This document shows positions 1-8,894 of a stretch of DNA of 62,000 nt, one piece after another (the stretch's first letter is position 1; each line of letters begins with the position of its first letter). The stretch is taken from NCBI GenBank assembly GCA_905221605.1, contig CAJNDS010000128.1, positions 1 through 62,000 of the forward strand. Direction: 5' to 3'. The DNA is from Symbiodinium natans. Taxonomy: Eukaryota; Sar; Dinophyceae; Suessiales; Symbiodiniaceae. A model generated the notes under the pieces. That model worked only from the letters and a program-made list of their open reading frames with translations. It ran no database searches and had not been told where the DNA came from. The position numbers and the translations under genes are program-made.

Positions 1-28
1 CCTTGTACCCTGCGCCTTGCCCCTGCAG

Positions 29-2032
29 ATTCACAAAAAGATTGCCCTTGCCCGCAACCACACTCCAGCCTATGTCAGCTTGGCTCGCCGCATGAACAAG
101 CTTCGAAGTGACACAGCGGCGCAACCGGAGATCTTCAAGGAGTTGGCATCTTTCTATGATCAGGTTCACAGTCCTGCAAGAGCTCTGAAAGCGCTTGGTT
201 TGCAGCATCACCCATCCACTTTGCGCATTTGTGGGTATCGTGACCCAATGCACATGAAGATAGTTTACCATGCAGACCCGGCTACGATGTACCAGCGAGA
301 GCAGCCATGGTCAGATCTTGCTCCCCCTGCACCTCCTGACAGCGACAGGCTTCACCACCAACCTGCGCCTGATGAGTCTGAAGGTAACGGTGACGGCCGC
401 CTGGAGCCTGCAGCTGATCCTTCAGATCAGCCAGTGCCAGCGCAAGCTCATGACAATGAAGCACCGGTCGGTGCTCTGTCAAAGTCTTCAGATAGCCAGC
501 CTCCCCGCAGGGTCCGGGGAAAGCAGTCGGATGTTCATGCTGTTGAGTTGCAGTCGCGTGATGAAGCAGTGGTGGCCTTGGGATTGAACAACGCTCTGGT
601 GCCCATGACAGATGATGCTGTTTTGCAGCGGTATGCTTTGCAGTCCATGTCTGGGCTTCTGGATGATTCAACTTCAGTGTCTGACAAAATCTACTCCATG
701 CCATTCAGTAACCAGGCACTTCGAAGCTTGCGCTGGGCAGCCTGCCGGCATTCAGACGATGACCCTGTGCCGGTCTTGGATTGGGATTCCTTCAGCTTGC
801 GAGGTCATGTGTTTATGCAGATCATTCGCAAATCCGTTGGGAAGGTTGTTGTGCCTACCCGCACAGGTTTCTCCAACACCGACTGGGCGGTTTCCTTCTT
901 GAGGGTTACGGCAGTGAAGCGGCTGGGTGCTGGCTTTGGTGTGGTTGTCAACTCGAGCCCTGTCAGTTTACAAGACTTGGATTGCGACGAGTCTGCCACT
1001 CCTGTGGTACTCTGCCTGGAAGCTTTGCCTCTGGAGTCATTGCTGGGCATGAGGAAATGGGAGAACACAAGCAATCTTGCATGTCATCTAAGAGTGCCAG
1101 CAGACGATCCTGACAAGCTTGCCTTTGAAGATTCTGCGTGTCAGTCGTTGTTGAGTGATTTGCTGGCAGCCGGTTCCTACACCGTTGCAGGCAACGACCC
1201 TTTGCACACCGAGAAGTCTCAGCTGTTGGAAAAGCTTGAAGCTCGGGACTGGGCTAGGCGTGACAAGGATGGCGGCTGGGCAGTGACAAAGAAGGGCCAC
1301 AGGCGCGTCGAAGTTGAGACCGTCTTGACAAGTTTGGGGAAAGTGTTCGAGGCTCGTGATGTGGGGCTTGAGGACATGGAAATGGTAGAGCTGTTGTTGA
1401 CTCTTCGAGATCAAGGCTGGCACCACCAAGGGCTGGAGTCCAAGAGACTTTTGGACAAAGGCGCAGCGTATAAGCTTGAAGATGAGAAGATTTGGTATTA
1501 CCTCAAGACAAACTCATATCTTTGCAAAGATTACCTTCTCTGCCTGCTCAAAGCAGAACAGCATGGCAGCCCTGTTCCACACCTTCAGCCTGCCAACGTG
1601 TACGCACAACTGCTAGGCAAGCCAGGGTCCACCCAAACTCGTCGCAGGAAAGAGAATGCCTTGATTTTCATGGATGATGAAGATGTTTGGGTGGCAGAGT
1701 CAGCTCTTGTACCTGTGCGAGCTCCACGAAAAAGAGCCCGTCTTGGGGTTCAATCGGCTCCTGCGTTGGAGGATGCTGACGATGCTGACATGGGCGAAGA
1801 AGGCGTTGAGCACGATGTTGTTGAGGCTGAGTCCGAGGCAGAGGCCCACGCTCCAGAGGAAGCTGCAGCTGGAGAGGCGGAACCCAGACCAGATGCAAGT
1901 TCCTCTGCATCTTCTTCAAGCAGTTCTTCTTCTGGTTCCAGTTCACAAAGCAGTGGGGGGTCTGATTCCTCATCTTCTTCCTCGAGAGCAAGCAGGGTGG
2001 CAAACGTGCTGGGAGGAGGGCAGAGGGTTTGA
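29..2032 (+). CDS. Unrecognised Ser-rich protein, 5'-partial exon
   Basis: This is a long open frame of about 667 codons that I do not recognise. It has no convincing ATG. The frame is open from the window edge, and CCCTGCAG ending at base 28 looks like a splice acceptor, so I start the exon at 29 and expect upstream exons outside the window. The N-terminal ~75 residues are basic and helical. A Pro/Gln/Asp-rich linker (about residues 95-165) precedes a mixed globular region (about 180-560) with no motif I can name. The end is acidic (EAEAHAPEEA) and then a Ser run of about 40 residues. The stop at 2030-2032 overlaps the next frame, which suggests one ancestral protein broken by a frameshift, or a short unrecognised intron. 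Coding status is likely from length and composition; function is unknown. Confidence 0.6.
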   Translation: MHKKIALARNHTPAYVSLARRMNKLRSDTAAQPEIFKELASFYDQVHSPARALKALGLQHHPSTLRICGYRDPMHMKIVYHADPATMYQREQPWSDLAPPAPPDSDRLHHQPAPDESEGNGDGRLEPAADPSDQPVPAQAHDNEAPVGALSKSSDSQPPRRVRGKQSDVHAVELQSRDEAVVALGLNNALVPMTDDAVLQRYALQSMSGLLDDSTSVSDKIYSMPFSNQALRSLRWAACRHSDDDPVPVLDWDSFSLRGHVFMQIIRKSVGKVVVPTRTGFSNTDWAVSFLRVTAVKRLGAGFGVVVNSSPVSLQDLDCDESATPVVLCLEALPLESLLGMRKWENTSNLACHLRVPADDPDKLAFEDSACQSLLSDLLAAGSYTVAGNDPLHTEKSQLLEKLEARDWARRDKDGGWAVTKKGHRRVEVETVLTSLGKVFEARDVGLEDMEMVELLLTLRDQGWHHQGLESKRLLDKGAAYKLEDEKIWYYLKTNSYLCKDYLLCLLKAEQHGSPVPHLQPANVYAQLLGKPGSTQTRRRKENALIFMDDEDVWVAESALVPVRAPRKRARLGVQSAPALEDADDADMGEEGVEHDVVEAESEAEAHAPEEAAAGEAEPRPDASSSASSSSSSSSGSSSQSSGGSDSSSSSSRASRVANVLGGGQRV

Positions 2033-2352
2033 CGAGAAGACGTGATGTGGCCACATCTTATGGTCTCTGTCGCCTAACTCCCACAAAGACCGGCTTCCAG
2101 CTGACCTGTAAGCACCCCAAACATGATTCCGGTACTGCGGCGTGCACGAAAACACGAAGTTCCAAGATCGATGGTCCGGAGGTGACCTTGAGAATGTTGA
2201 AGTTTTGGGCCCAGAAAGGCCGCCATGTATCTTCCAAGAAGGAACATCAGGGCCGATGCTGGCAAGAAGTTTTGAAGGCCTTCAAGAATGGCACTCTGCC
2301 ATCTGAAGAAGAGTTGAATGCAGCGCCCGTGAAGTCTTACCCTAAACGCTGA
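2029..2352 (+). CDS. Cys/His module, probable C-terminal part of the preceding protein
   Basis: This frame of about 107 codons begins inside the stop region of the preceding Ser-rich frame, with a different phase and no ATG (the first codon is TTG). It ends at TGA 2350-2352. Near the start it has Cys and His spaced C-x12-C-x-H-x2-H-x6-C (within GLCRLTPTKTGF and TCKHPKHDSGTAAC), which could bind zinc. A Trp/Lys-rich helical stretch (LRMLKFWAQKGRHVSSKKE) follows. I infer it is the C-terminal domain of the upstream protein, separated by a one-base frame change. From memory, similar Cys/His tails recur in uncharacterised Symbiodiniaceae proteins; I could not verify that here. Function unknown. 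Confidence 0.5.
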   Translation: MTRRRDVATSYGLCRLTPTKTGFQLTCKHPKHDSGTAACTKTRSSKIDGPEVTLRMLKFWAQKGRHVSSKKEHQGRCWQEVLKAFKNGTLPSEEELNAAPVKSYPKR

Positions 2353-2708
2353 ACCGCATTGGGGCTTGGCAGTTGCTGTGTAGCAGCTTTGTAGACCACC
2401 CTCAAGCAAACAAGCTGAACTCTGGTGTGAACTTATTTATTGTGTTGACTGTTTGTTTTGCATCGTGATGCAAAAGGATCAGCGTGCAGCTCAGCCAGCT
2501 TGCTGCTCCAGACCCCAGACAGAGTCTCAGAAAGAGGTCGTGCCGTTTGTTCAGTTTGCTTGAGCAGACGATATTCTGTTTCAGGTGTTTCAGACTTATA
2601 AGCTTGCTGCTGTAGAACGCAGGCCGCACACCTCAGAAGTTTCACAAAAGCACCGCAGAGCGTCAGTTTGTCAGAAAATCCATTGCGGCAGGGATGGGCG
2701 ACCGCGTC
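2353..2708. other. Gap with no gene seen
   Basis: This is probably 3' untranslated and spacer sequence after the Cys/His frame. I see no domain, tRNA or clear element. The open frames here merely extend into the minisatellite that follows. Confidence 0.4.
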
Positions 2709-3122
2709 GGAGTACGCACGAGTACGCCCGAGTACGCACGAGTACGCCCGAGTACGCACGAGTACGCCCGAGTACGCACGAGTACGCCCGAGTATGCCCG
2801 AGTACGCCCGAGTACGCACGAGTACGCCCGAGTACGCCCGAGTACGCCCGAGTACGCACGAGTACGCACGAGTACGCACGAGTACGCCCGAGTACGCACG
2901 AGTACGCCCGAGTACGCACGAGTACGCACGAGTACGCCCGAGTACGCACGAGTACGCACGAGTACGCACGAGTACGCACGAGTACGCCCGAGTACGCCCG
3001 AGTACGCCCGAGTACGCCGAGTACGCCCGAGTACGCCCGAGTACGCTCGAGTACGCCCGAGTACCCCCGACTACGCACGAGTACGCACGAGTACGCACGA
3101 TTACGCACGAGTACGCACGAGT
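2709..3122. repeat. 10-bp minisatellite GAGTACGCMC, about 41 copies
   Basis: Near-perfect tandem copies of a 10-bp unit, GAGTACGCAC or GAGTACGCCC, fill this block. Almost all variation is at one position (A or C), giving a two-state pattern. One 9-bp unit near 3011-3019 shifts the register, and extra point changes (GCTC, CCCC, ATTACG) cluster at the 3' edge after 3045, as expected of a decaying array end. Because 10 is not a multiple of 3, every frame is open on both strands and yields artificial proteins such as EYARVRPSTH repeats; I do not call these genes. Confidence 0.95.
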
Positions 3123-3600
3123 TTGTTTCAAAGCATGTGCATACATTGTTGGAAATCCATCATGCGAAAGTCGTGTTTGCAAAATGCGGGGGGGGGGGGG
3201 CTCCCCAACCCCCGCTTTATTTTTAGCCGCGCAAGCTTGCTTCAACGCATATGCATACATTTTCGGCAACCCATCATGCGAGCATCGTGTTTGCAAATGG
3301 GGGGGCTCCCCCCCCCCCAACCCCCCCGTTTTTTTTGAGCCAAGCAAGCTTGCTTCAAAGCATATGCCATATGCATACATTAAAATGTTGCAAATCCATC
3401 ATGCCAGAATCGTGTTTGCAAATTTGGGGGCCTCGCCCCCCCCCCCCCACCCAACCTCCCCGCTTTATTCATACATTTTGAAAACCCATCATGCGAGAAT
3501 CGTGTTTTGCAAATGGGGGGGGGGGCTGCGCTCCCTCCCAATCCCCTCCTTTGTTAAAAGCCGCGCAAGCTGTCTTCAAAGCATATACATACATGCCGTT
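3123..3600. repeat. Roughly 105-bp tandem repeat with G/C homopolymers, about 4 copies
   Basis: Four imperfect copies share the core TTCAAAGCATATGCATACAT, then ATCCATCATGCGAGAATCG, then TGTTTGCAAATGGGGGG, a C-run, and CGCTTTATT...AGCCGCGCAAGCTTGC. The G-run and C-run in each copy are complementary and could fold into a stem. A diverged array of the same family lies at about 43425-43840, so this is a dispersed family rather than a single local expansion. Confidence 0.85.
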
Positions 3601-4150
3601 CGTTCGTGCAAGTCCAACAAAGTAAACCCTATATTTGTTACGTAAGAAAACCTCTACAGCAAACCTCTATGCGTCTCTCTGGTTTAGAAGCCCTATGTGT
3701 CCTTCGATTTTAAACCTCTTTCCTTTTGTTTGGAAAACTCTTTCTGTTTCTGTTGGTAGTACAACCTCTAGTATCTTGTGTATTGCATAGGCAAACCCTC
3801 TTTCCCCGCCTTCTATGGATAACCTCTATCTCCTTTCACTTTTAACATGGTAAAATCCTACCTTTCACGGACAAAACCCTAAGTTTCCTTGGTATTTGAA
3901 TAGGAATACCCGCATTCCCTTTGTATGTTAAGAATAGAACCTGTATTTCCTTTGTACTCTATGCGGAAAACCTCTATTTCTTTAGATTTCAAGAGGAAAA
4001 CCTCCATTCTCTTCGGATGTTGATGGGAAAACCGCTATTTTCTCTGGATGTTAATAGGAAAACCTCTTCTCTTGGGATTTTAATAGGAAAACCTCTATTT
4101 TCTTTGGATTTGAACAGGAAAACCTCTATTTTCTTTGGATTTCCTCTATC
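3600..4150. repeat. Degenerate ~30-36 bp array of AAACCTCTATTTTCTTTGGAT
   Basis: About 16 imperfect units carry AAACCTCTATTT followed by CTTTGGATTTTAATAGGA or a variant. Copies from about 3960 to 4150 are most alike and those before 3900 are strongly diverged. The block is more AT-rich than its surroundings. No coding potential is evident. Confidence 0.75.
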
Positions 4151-4321
4151 TTGCAATAGGGAGGCCCCCCCCAAAAAAAAAAAAGTTGAAAGGCAAAAAA
4201 CAATAAATAATTCCTCGACCATAGGTTTACAGCAATGTAGACTTAGCAAGAACCCTGGATACCCTCACGCACGAGTTTTGACCATCTGCAGACTCCCAGC
4301 GACCTTTGCCACGAAAAGGAT

Positions 4322-4440
4322 GGCCATAGCTTCTTGTGCGGAACCCAAGTTTGAAGCACACAGGTTTTTCCTTTATTGGCCTCAAGGGGTTTTGGAAGAA
4401 CCCAAGTTTAAAACATACAGGTTTTTCCCCTTTTATCCTT
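4322..4440. repeat. Two-copy direct repeat, about 50 bp
   Basis: GGAACCCAAGTTTGAAGCACACAGGTTTTTCC recurs as AGAACCCAAGTTTAAAACATACAGGTTTTTCC about 55 bp downstream, within a short unannotated spacer between two larger arrays. Confidence 0.6.
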
Positions 4441-4504
4441 AAAAGGCTTAGGCATTGCCTGGGTAGGCCCTTACAGGGGGTTAAAATGAAGACAGGGCGG
4501 GGGG

Positions 4505-4916
4505 GGGGCACCCAGCGCATACTTGGCGCATACCCGGGCACCCGGCGCATACCCAGCGCATACCCGGGCACCCGGCGCATGCCCGGGCACCCGGCGCATA
4601 CCCGGCGCATACCCGGCGCATACCCGGCGCATACCCGGCGCATACCCGGGCACCCGGCGCATACCCAGCGCATACCCGGGCACCCGGCGCATACCCGGGC
4701 ACCTGGCGCATACCCGGCGCATACCCGGGCACCCGGCGCATACCCGGCGCATACCCGGCGCATACCCGGGCACCCAGCGCATACCCGGGCATACCCGGCG
4801 CATACCCGGGCACCCGGCGCATACCCGGCGCATACCCGGCGCATACCCGGGCACCCGGCGCATACCCGGCGCATACCCGGCGCATACCCGGGCACCCGGC
4901 GCATACCCGGACGGGC
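4505..4916. repeat. Two-module minisatellite: CGGCGCATACC and CGGGCACC
   Basis: The block is built from an 11-bp unit (CGGCGCATACC) and an 8-bp unit (CGGGCACC) arranged as runs of one to five 11-mers separated by single 8-mers. The mixed 11/8 periods keep several frames open on both strands, giving spurious RIPGAYPGT-type proteins. It starts in a G-run at 4499-4508 and ends abruptly near 4916. Confidence 0.9.
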
Positions 4917-5104
4917 ACCACCTACAATATTCGGGGTCGCTGTTTCCGTCCACTCTGAGAAAATCCACGCAAACTCGCGAAATCCCCAAAAATCCCCGAA
5001 ACCTTCTTTGCGGCAGAGTTCTGGTGCGGTTGGTGCGGTTGGGTTTCCGGTGGGGCTTTGGGACGGCCTTTGGGGGTCCCTGGGGTCCTGCTGGGGGCCT
5101 GGGG

Positions 5105-5335
5105 CCCGGCTGGGGATGGGCGCTCGGAATGCTCGAAATTCGTGGGCTGCCTGCTCGGAATTTTTGCTGGGTCGCTAGGAATTTTTGCTGGTCGCTCGGA
5201 ATGCTCAAATTTCGCCCTTCTTAGCCACCTCTTTGACTTGCTCGGAATTGGGGCTGGTTGCTCGGAATTTTTGGGGGTTGCTCGGAATTTTCCTTGGTTG
5301 CTCGGAACGCTCGGAATTGCTCGAAATTGCTTTGG
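5105..5335. repeat. Degenerate TTGCTCGGAATTTTTGG repeats
   Basis: About ten irregular copies of GCTCGGAAT(T/G) with spacers such as TTTTGCTGG or GCTCAAATT are present. It is likely an old minisatellite. No gene is supported. Confidence 0.7.
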
Positions 5336-5984
5336 GCCCACGAGCCTTGAAACCGTAGGTCAAGGCCCGTTTAGGCTCTGAGCCTCCCCGGGCCTCCCCG
5401 GCTGGCAAACCGGCGGAGAAATTGAAATGTCGTTGATTTGCGCAGCGTCTATGGGCTCGTTGTCAAAAGTGCCAGAATGCCTAAGGTCAGTAACAATCGT
5501 TGGTGGTTGAGTGGCATTGTGACAAAGTTTCATGTTCATGCGTGGTTTCCAGGTAGTTCCAGGCTCCAGGCTCCAGGCCGTGCTCTCAACTCTCAACTTT
5601 CAATGATTGTCACTGATATAGGATATCGAAAGCTATGGTGGCAGCTATGAGAGAAGAATCAGAAGAATAAAGATGCAATTAAACTCACAGGCGCAAGAAC
5701 TACTATTGCCTGACTGCCTGACAACGTGTCTTTTCTAGATTTCTAGGATTCTGGGATACCATTGTCGGCAGTCTGCCGCAGTCATGCAATGTAATGCCCG
5801 GACTGTGCTGGCCGGTTCCCTGAGTGTTCTGAGTTCTGAGATGTAGGTGAAGCAGTGTAGCTGTCCCAAACTCTACGTCTGTCACGTCCCCAATCCTCAG
5901 AAATCAGAAGGGCACAAACAAGTGTGCCTAGCACAAGCAGTGACAAGCAGCAGAAACAATTTTGTTGTAGGCCAGCGGTGCATC
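5336..5984. other. Spacer upstream of the methyltransferase-like gene
   Basis: There is no recognisable coding sequence. It contains short direct duplications (GGCCTCCCCGGGCCTCCCCGG near 5390; CTCCAGGCTCCAGG near 5563). The downstream gene's frame is open upstream of its chosen ATG back to about 5847, but composition there does not look coding. I see no TATA-like promoter, which is usual for dinoflagellates. Confidence 0.35.
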
Positions 5985-8121
5985 ATGGCAGAAGCAAGCC
6001 GGGTCTTGCGGCCTGGCCCGCAATCGCTGGATGAGCTGTGCAGCTGGCCACTTACAGTCGTTCAAAGCCTCGTTTCTGCAAAGGATGGCAATGATGGAGA
6101 GCGGTTTAGTCGTTTGAAGGCCTTGCTGGGGCGAGGGCTCTGGATCGATTCTGATTACTCCGGAATTGCTGGGGAGCATGAAGTGATGCACCAAATGGTG
6201 GAAGCGTTGAATCTGGTTGCGTCAGGTTCTGGCGTAGAAGCCTTGAAAGATGTCAAGATAGTACATGGACGCTTTTGTGACAAGGCAAAGCAGCAGCAGC
6301 AGGTTCTGCGCTTCATCAGCAGCTTGCACAACAACAGCATTTGTGTTTTTGACGACTTGAACGACCGCCTGCCTGAGACAGCCCGGGCAGTCTTGGACAA
6401 TATGACCCCGAAGCAGAAGATATCAAGCAAGGAAGCAGCGGACCTGTACCGGAACATGTCAGAGTGGCTGCTGGAGAACCGTGCCTGGGCTTTTGCGCAG
6501 GAGAATTCGTGCCAATGCTTGGTTCATGACAGACGCTGCCGTGGTGAAAGATGCAGAGACCTCAGAGACCGATCAGACCATGCTGTCACCGTCACCGTTG
6601 TCGAGCCAGTCGGAGTCCAGCCTTTCAACAAGGCATGTGAGGCGCAAGTTGTTTGCGTCAGAGTCGGAGTTGGATTGCCCCCTGTCCAGGAGCATTGCAG
6701 AAGAAGAGACTGCCCGCCGGGCCGGGCCCGCCGCAGCTCCAACTTCGTGCGCGTGAATATGGCCGGCACTGTGTGTACAGGATGGAGTGCTGCAGGCAAG
6801 GGCTTGCACTTTGCAGATCCATCTGAACGACCACATGCGATATGGGCGAGTGAGCGTGTGGCTCGCGCTGAACAAGGGCTGGAAGATTTCATGATCAGTG
6901 AATGTACTCCCCGCTACCCAGTTCAGGCCGGGGCAAGTTCAGGGTTTAGGGTTTAGGGTTGAGTTTAGGGTTTAGGGGTTTAGGGGTTAGGGTTTAGGGT
7001 TTAGGGCTTAGGGCTTAGGTCGGTTTAGGGTTTAGGGTTTAGGGTTTAGGGTTTAGAGTGCTGGTCGCGTGTTGTTGTTTAGTCAATGTTGAAGACCGAG
7101 TCTTAATCGTATGAGTGAGACTGTGCTGCCCTGCCTTTGTTCCACCGGCACGAAGAACCACCAACAGTTACCAAAGCCCAGAGGCCCAGAGGCCTTTCAG
7201 GACCCAGTCATTTTTGTTTTTGGGAGGAGAAGCTCTCTGCCTTGGAGAACACGCACGACGTCTTCAGCATTGTGCTGTCTCCGATGATGCTTGGATGGCC
7301 GGTCAGGCGCACGCGTGTGTTTACTTGTGCCTTGAATCGTGAAACTATGGCGTGGTTTGGACCTCCTGCGTCTGAGATCTCAGCTCATTTCATGCAGTTC
7401 TTTGAAAGGAGCGTCGCAACAACCGGTGACATTTGCTTGGCTGCTAATGATGCAGAAGTGCGTGCGTACTTGTGTGAAATGGCACGGAAGCGAGGCTTTG
7501 AGTTGCCAGAGAACGTTCCTTTGGAGAATGTGCAGTTGCATCACATCTACGCACCAGGCCAGATGGTGCGACTTCAGTCCTACGAGCAGGATCGTCAGCG
7601 TCATCTGGCCGAGACGGTTGAGGTTGACCATGCTGCAGTTGGTGCTCTCAGTGCTGTCGACGGTGGCCCTAGTGCATGGTTTGCAGACCTGGAGCAGAAT
7701 CTGGGCCAAGGTGCAAGCACTCCTTCAGAGATGCTGCCCTCGGCTGACTCATGGAACTTTGCACGCTTGGTCAGCAAACAGGCCGGTGCTGCCAATGGAA
7801 CAGTTTCTGGCGCACGGGTTCAATGTCTTTCCAGACAGAAGCAAATGGAAACGTGCTTGCTTGATTACGGATGCTTTGTCCGATTTTTCTTCCTGCCAGC
7901 AGAAGAAGCTCCTTGGCAACGGCTGGCATTTGCCAGTGATTGCTTCATGGATGTTCTATATCATGGCGCACACTGTGAAGCTTGATCGCTCGGTGAGCAT
8001 ACAGCCTGAAAGAACCTTGCTCAGGAAGGGCGGCTCTAGCTTCTCTATCGGCCAGGGAAGTTCAACGCCAGACCTGTCTCTGGCTGCAGATTCCCAAGAT
8101 GCCTCGGTGCAGGATGAGTAG
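5985..8121 (+). CDS. Cytosine-C5-methyltransferase-like protein, two exons, one frameshift
   Basis: Motifs follow the order of the C5-DNA-methyltransferase fold. DYSGIAG (about residues 57-63) resembles SAM-binding motif I. AGTVCTGWS (encoded near 6760) resembles the PCxxxS motif IV with Val for Pro but the catalytic Cys kept. ECTPRYPV resembles motif VI. GWPVRRTRVF (near 7290) resembles motif VIII (GxPQxRxR). GNGWHLPVIASW (near 7914-7950) resembles motif X (GN). ATG 5985 is the first Met before the conserved part. Exon 1 ends ...YPVQ at 6926 and exon 2 resumes EKLSALE at 7227, across an in-phase GC-AG intron. Near 7780-7800 the frame shifts by one base; the final frame ends at TGA 8119-8121. 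Divergent motifs and the frameshift suggest a decayed or non-catalytic copy. Cytosine methyltransferases carried by retrotransposons have been reported in Symbiodinium; membership of that group is inference. Confidence 0.65.
6927..7226 (+). other. GC-AG intron filled with telomere-like repeats
   Basis: The preceding exon ends CCAGTTCAG and the intron begins GCCGGG. The acceptor is TTTTTGGGAG before GAGAAGCTC. Splicing is in phase and joins YPVQ to EKLSALE, bridging the motif VI-like and motif VIII-like parts. The 300-bp length and a GC donor fit dinoflagellate introns. About 120 bp of it is TTTAGGG-type repeat. Confidence 0.6.
6940..7058. repeat. Interstitial telomere-like TTTAGGG array
   Basis: About 15 copies of TTTAGGG are present with variants (TTAGGG, TTTAGGGG, CTTAGGG, TTGAGTTTAGGG). 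The unit matches the plant-type telomere repeat also found in dinoflagellates. It lies inside a coding gene's intron, not at a chromosome end. Confidence 0.9.
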
Positions 8122-8894
8122 CAGTGTCCGAACTTCGGTCCGAAACAGAAGCAATAGCTGTGATTCATCGTGGGTAGTTTGCGACTTGCGACCTTGGCAT
8201 TGCAGCCCTGCGTGAGTGTATCCTTGTCTGTGCTTTTGACTCAAAACTTTTGCCTCACAGTGTACAGTCCATAGCTGAAGCGCAGCGTGACAAGTGTGAC
8301 GTGTCTTTTCATCACCGTGACAACAGCAAGAACCAGGCCAGGGGCAGGGGAAGTAGCAGAAGGTAGAAGTCGAAATTAGACATCAGGTGACGGAAGTGAA
8401 GAAACCCACTGGCCCAGATCTTGCATCTTGCATGCCTATGCCTGCTTGCTATGTGGCAGGGCCGTGGCGTGCTGCGTGTGTCTTTGCATGCCATGTGGCA
8501 GTGCGACAAGTATTGCAGGAATCATCCAAATGAGTGAGTTTGCTTGCCTTGGTATTGACTCTGACTGCTCGCTATGGCCGCTATGACTTGTGGATCTTTC
8601 TACTCCGCTCCGCTCAAGGCCACCTTTTGCCCATGCTGCGCACATGTGTCGTCTTAAGCAGGAAACAGCAGGCACCTTTGCAGCGGCACTAGGCGTTTGC
8701 TGTCGGGAATCGGGAATTCAAATCTTTCCATCCAGGCAAAGTTTCTAAATTCGCAGTAGGAGCAGAGAAGAAGATGCCACCATCTTTTCTAGCTCAGCGA
8801 ACCTATCTGTTCACTGAAGTCTGTCTCATATGCAATCTTGTGAGTCAGCCTCCATCGTGGAGCCGGCGTGAGTGCCCCGCATTGTGTGGCAGTC
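8122..8894. other. Spacer between two co-oriented genes
   Basis: No domain or element is recognised. It contains a local near-repeat (CTATGTGGCAGGGCCGTGGCGTGC and CCATGTGGCAGTGCG around 8447-8503). It probably holds the 3' end of the methyltransferase-like unit and the 5' end of the next gene. Confidence 0.35.

Noticed and set aside
2585-3645. Long open frames on both strands through the 10-bp minisatellite (EYARVRPST / TRAYSCVLG proteins)
   Set aside because: A 10-bp stop-free unit keeps all frames open; no start context, domain or flanking coding signal.
2709-4916. CRISPR-like array
   Set aside because: Repeats are directly adjacent without unique spacers, and the sequence is nuclear eukaryotic.
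4227-5208. Open frames of up to 280 codons through the CGGCGCATACC array
   Set aside because: Artefact of a stop-free GC-rich repeat; the products are only repeat translations.
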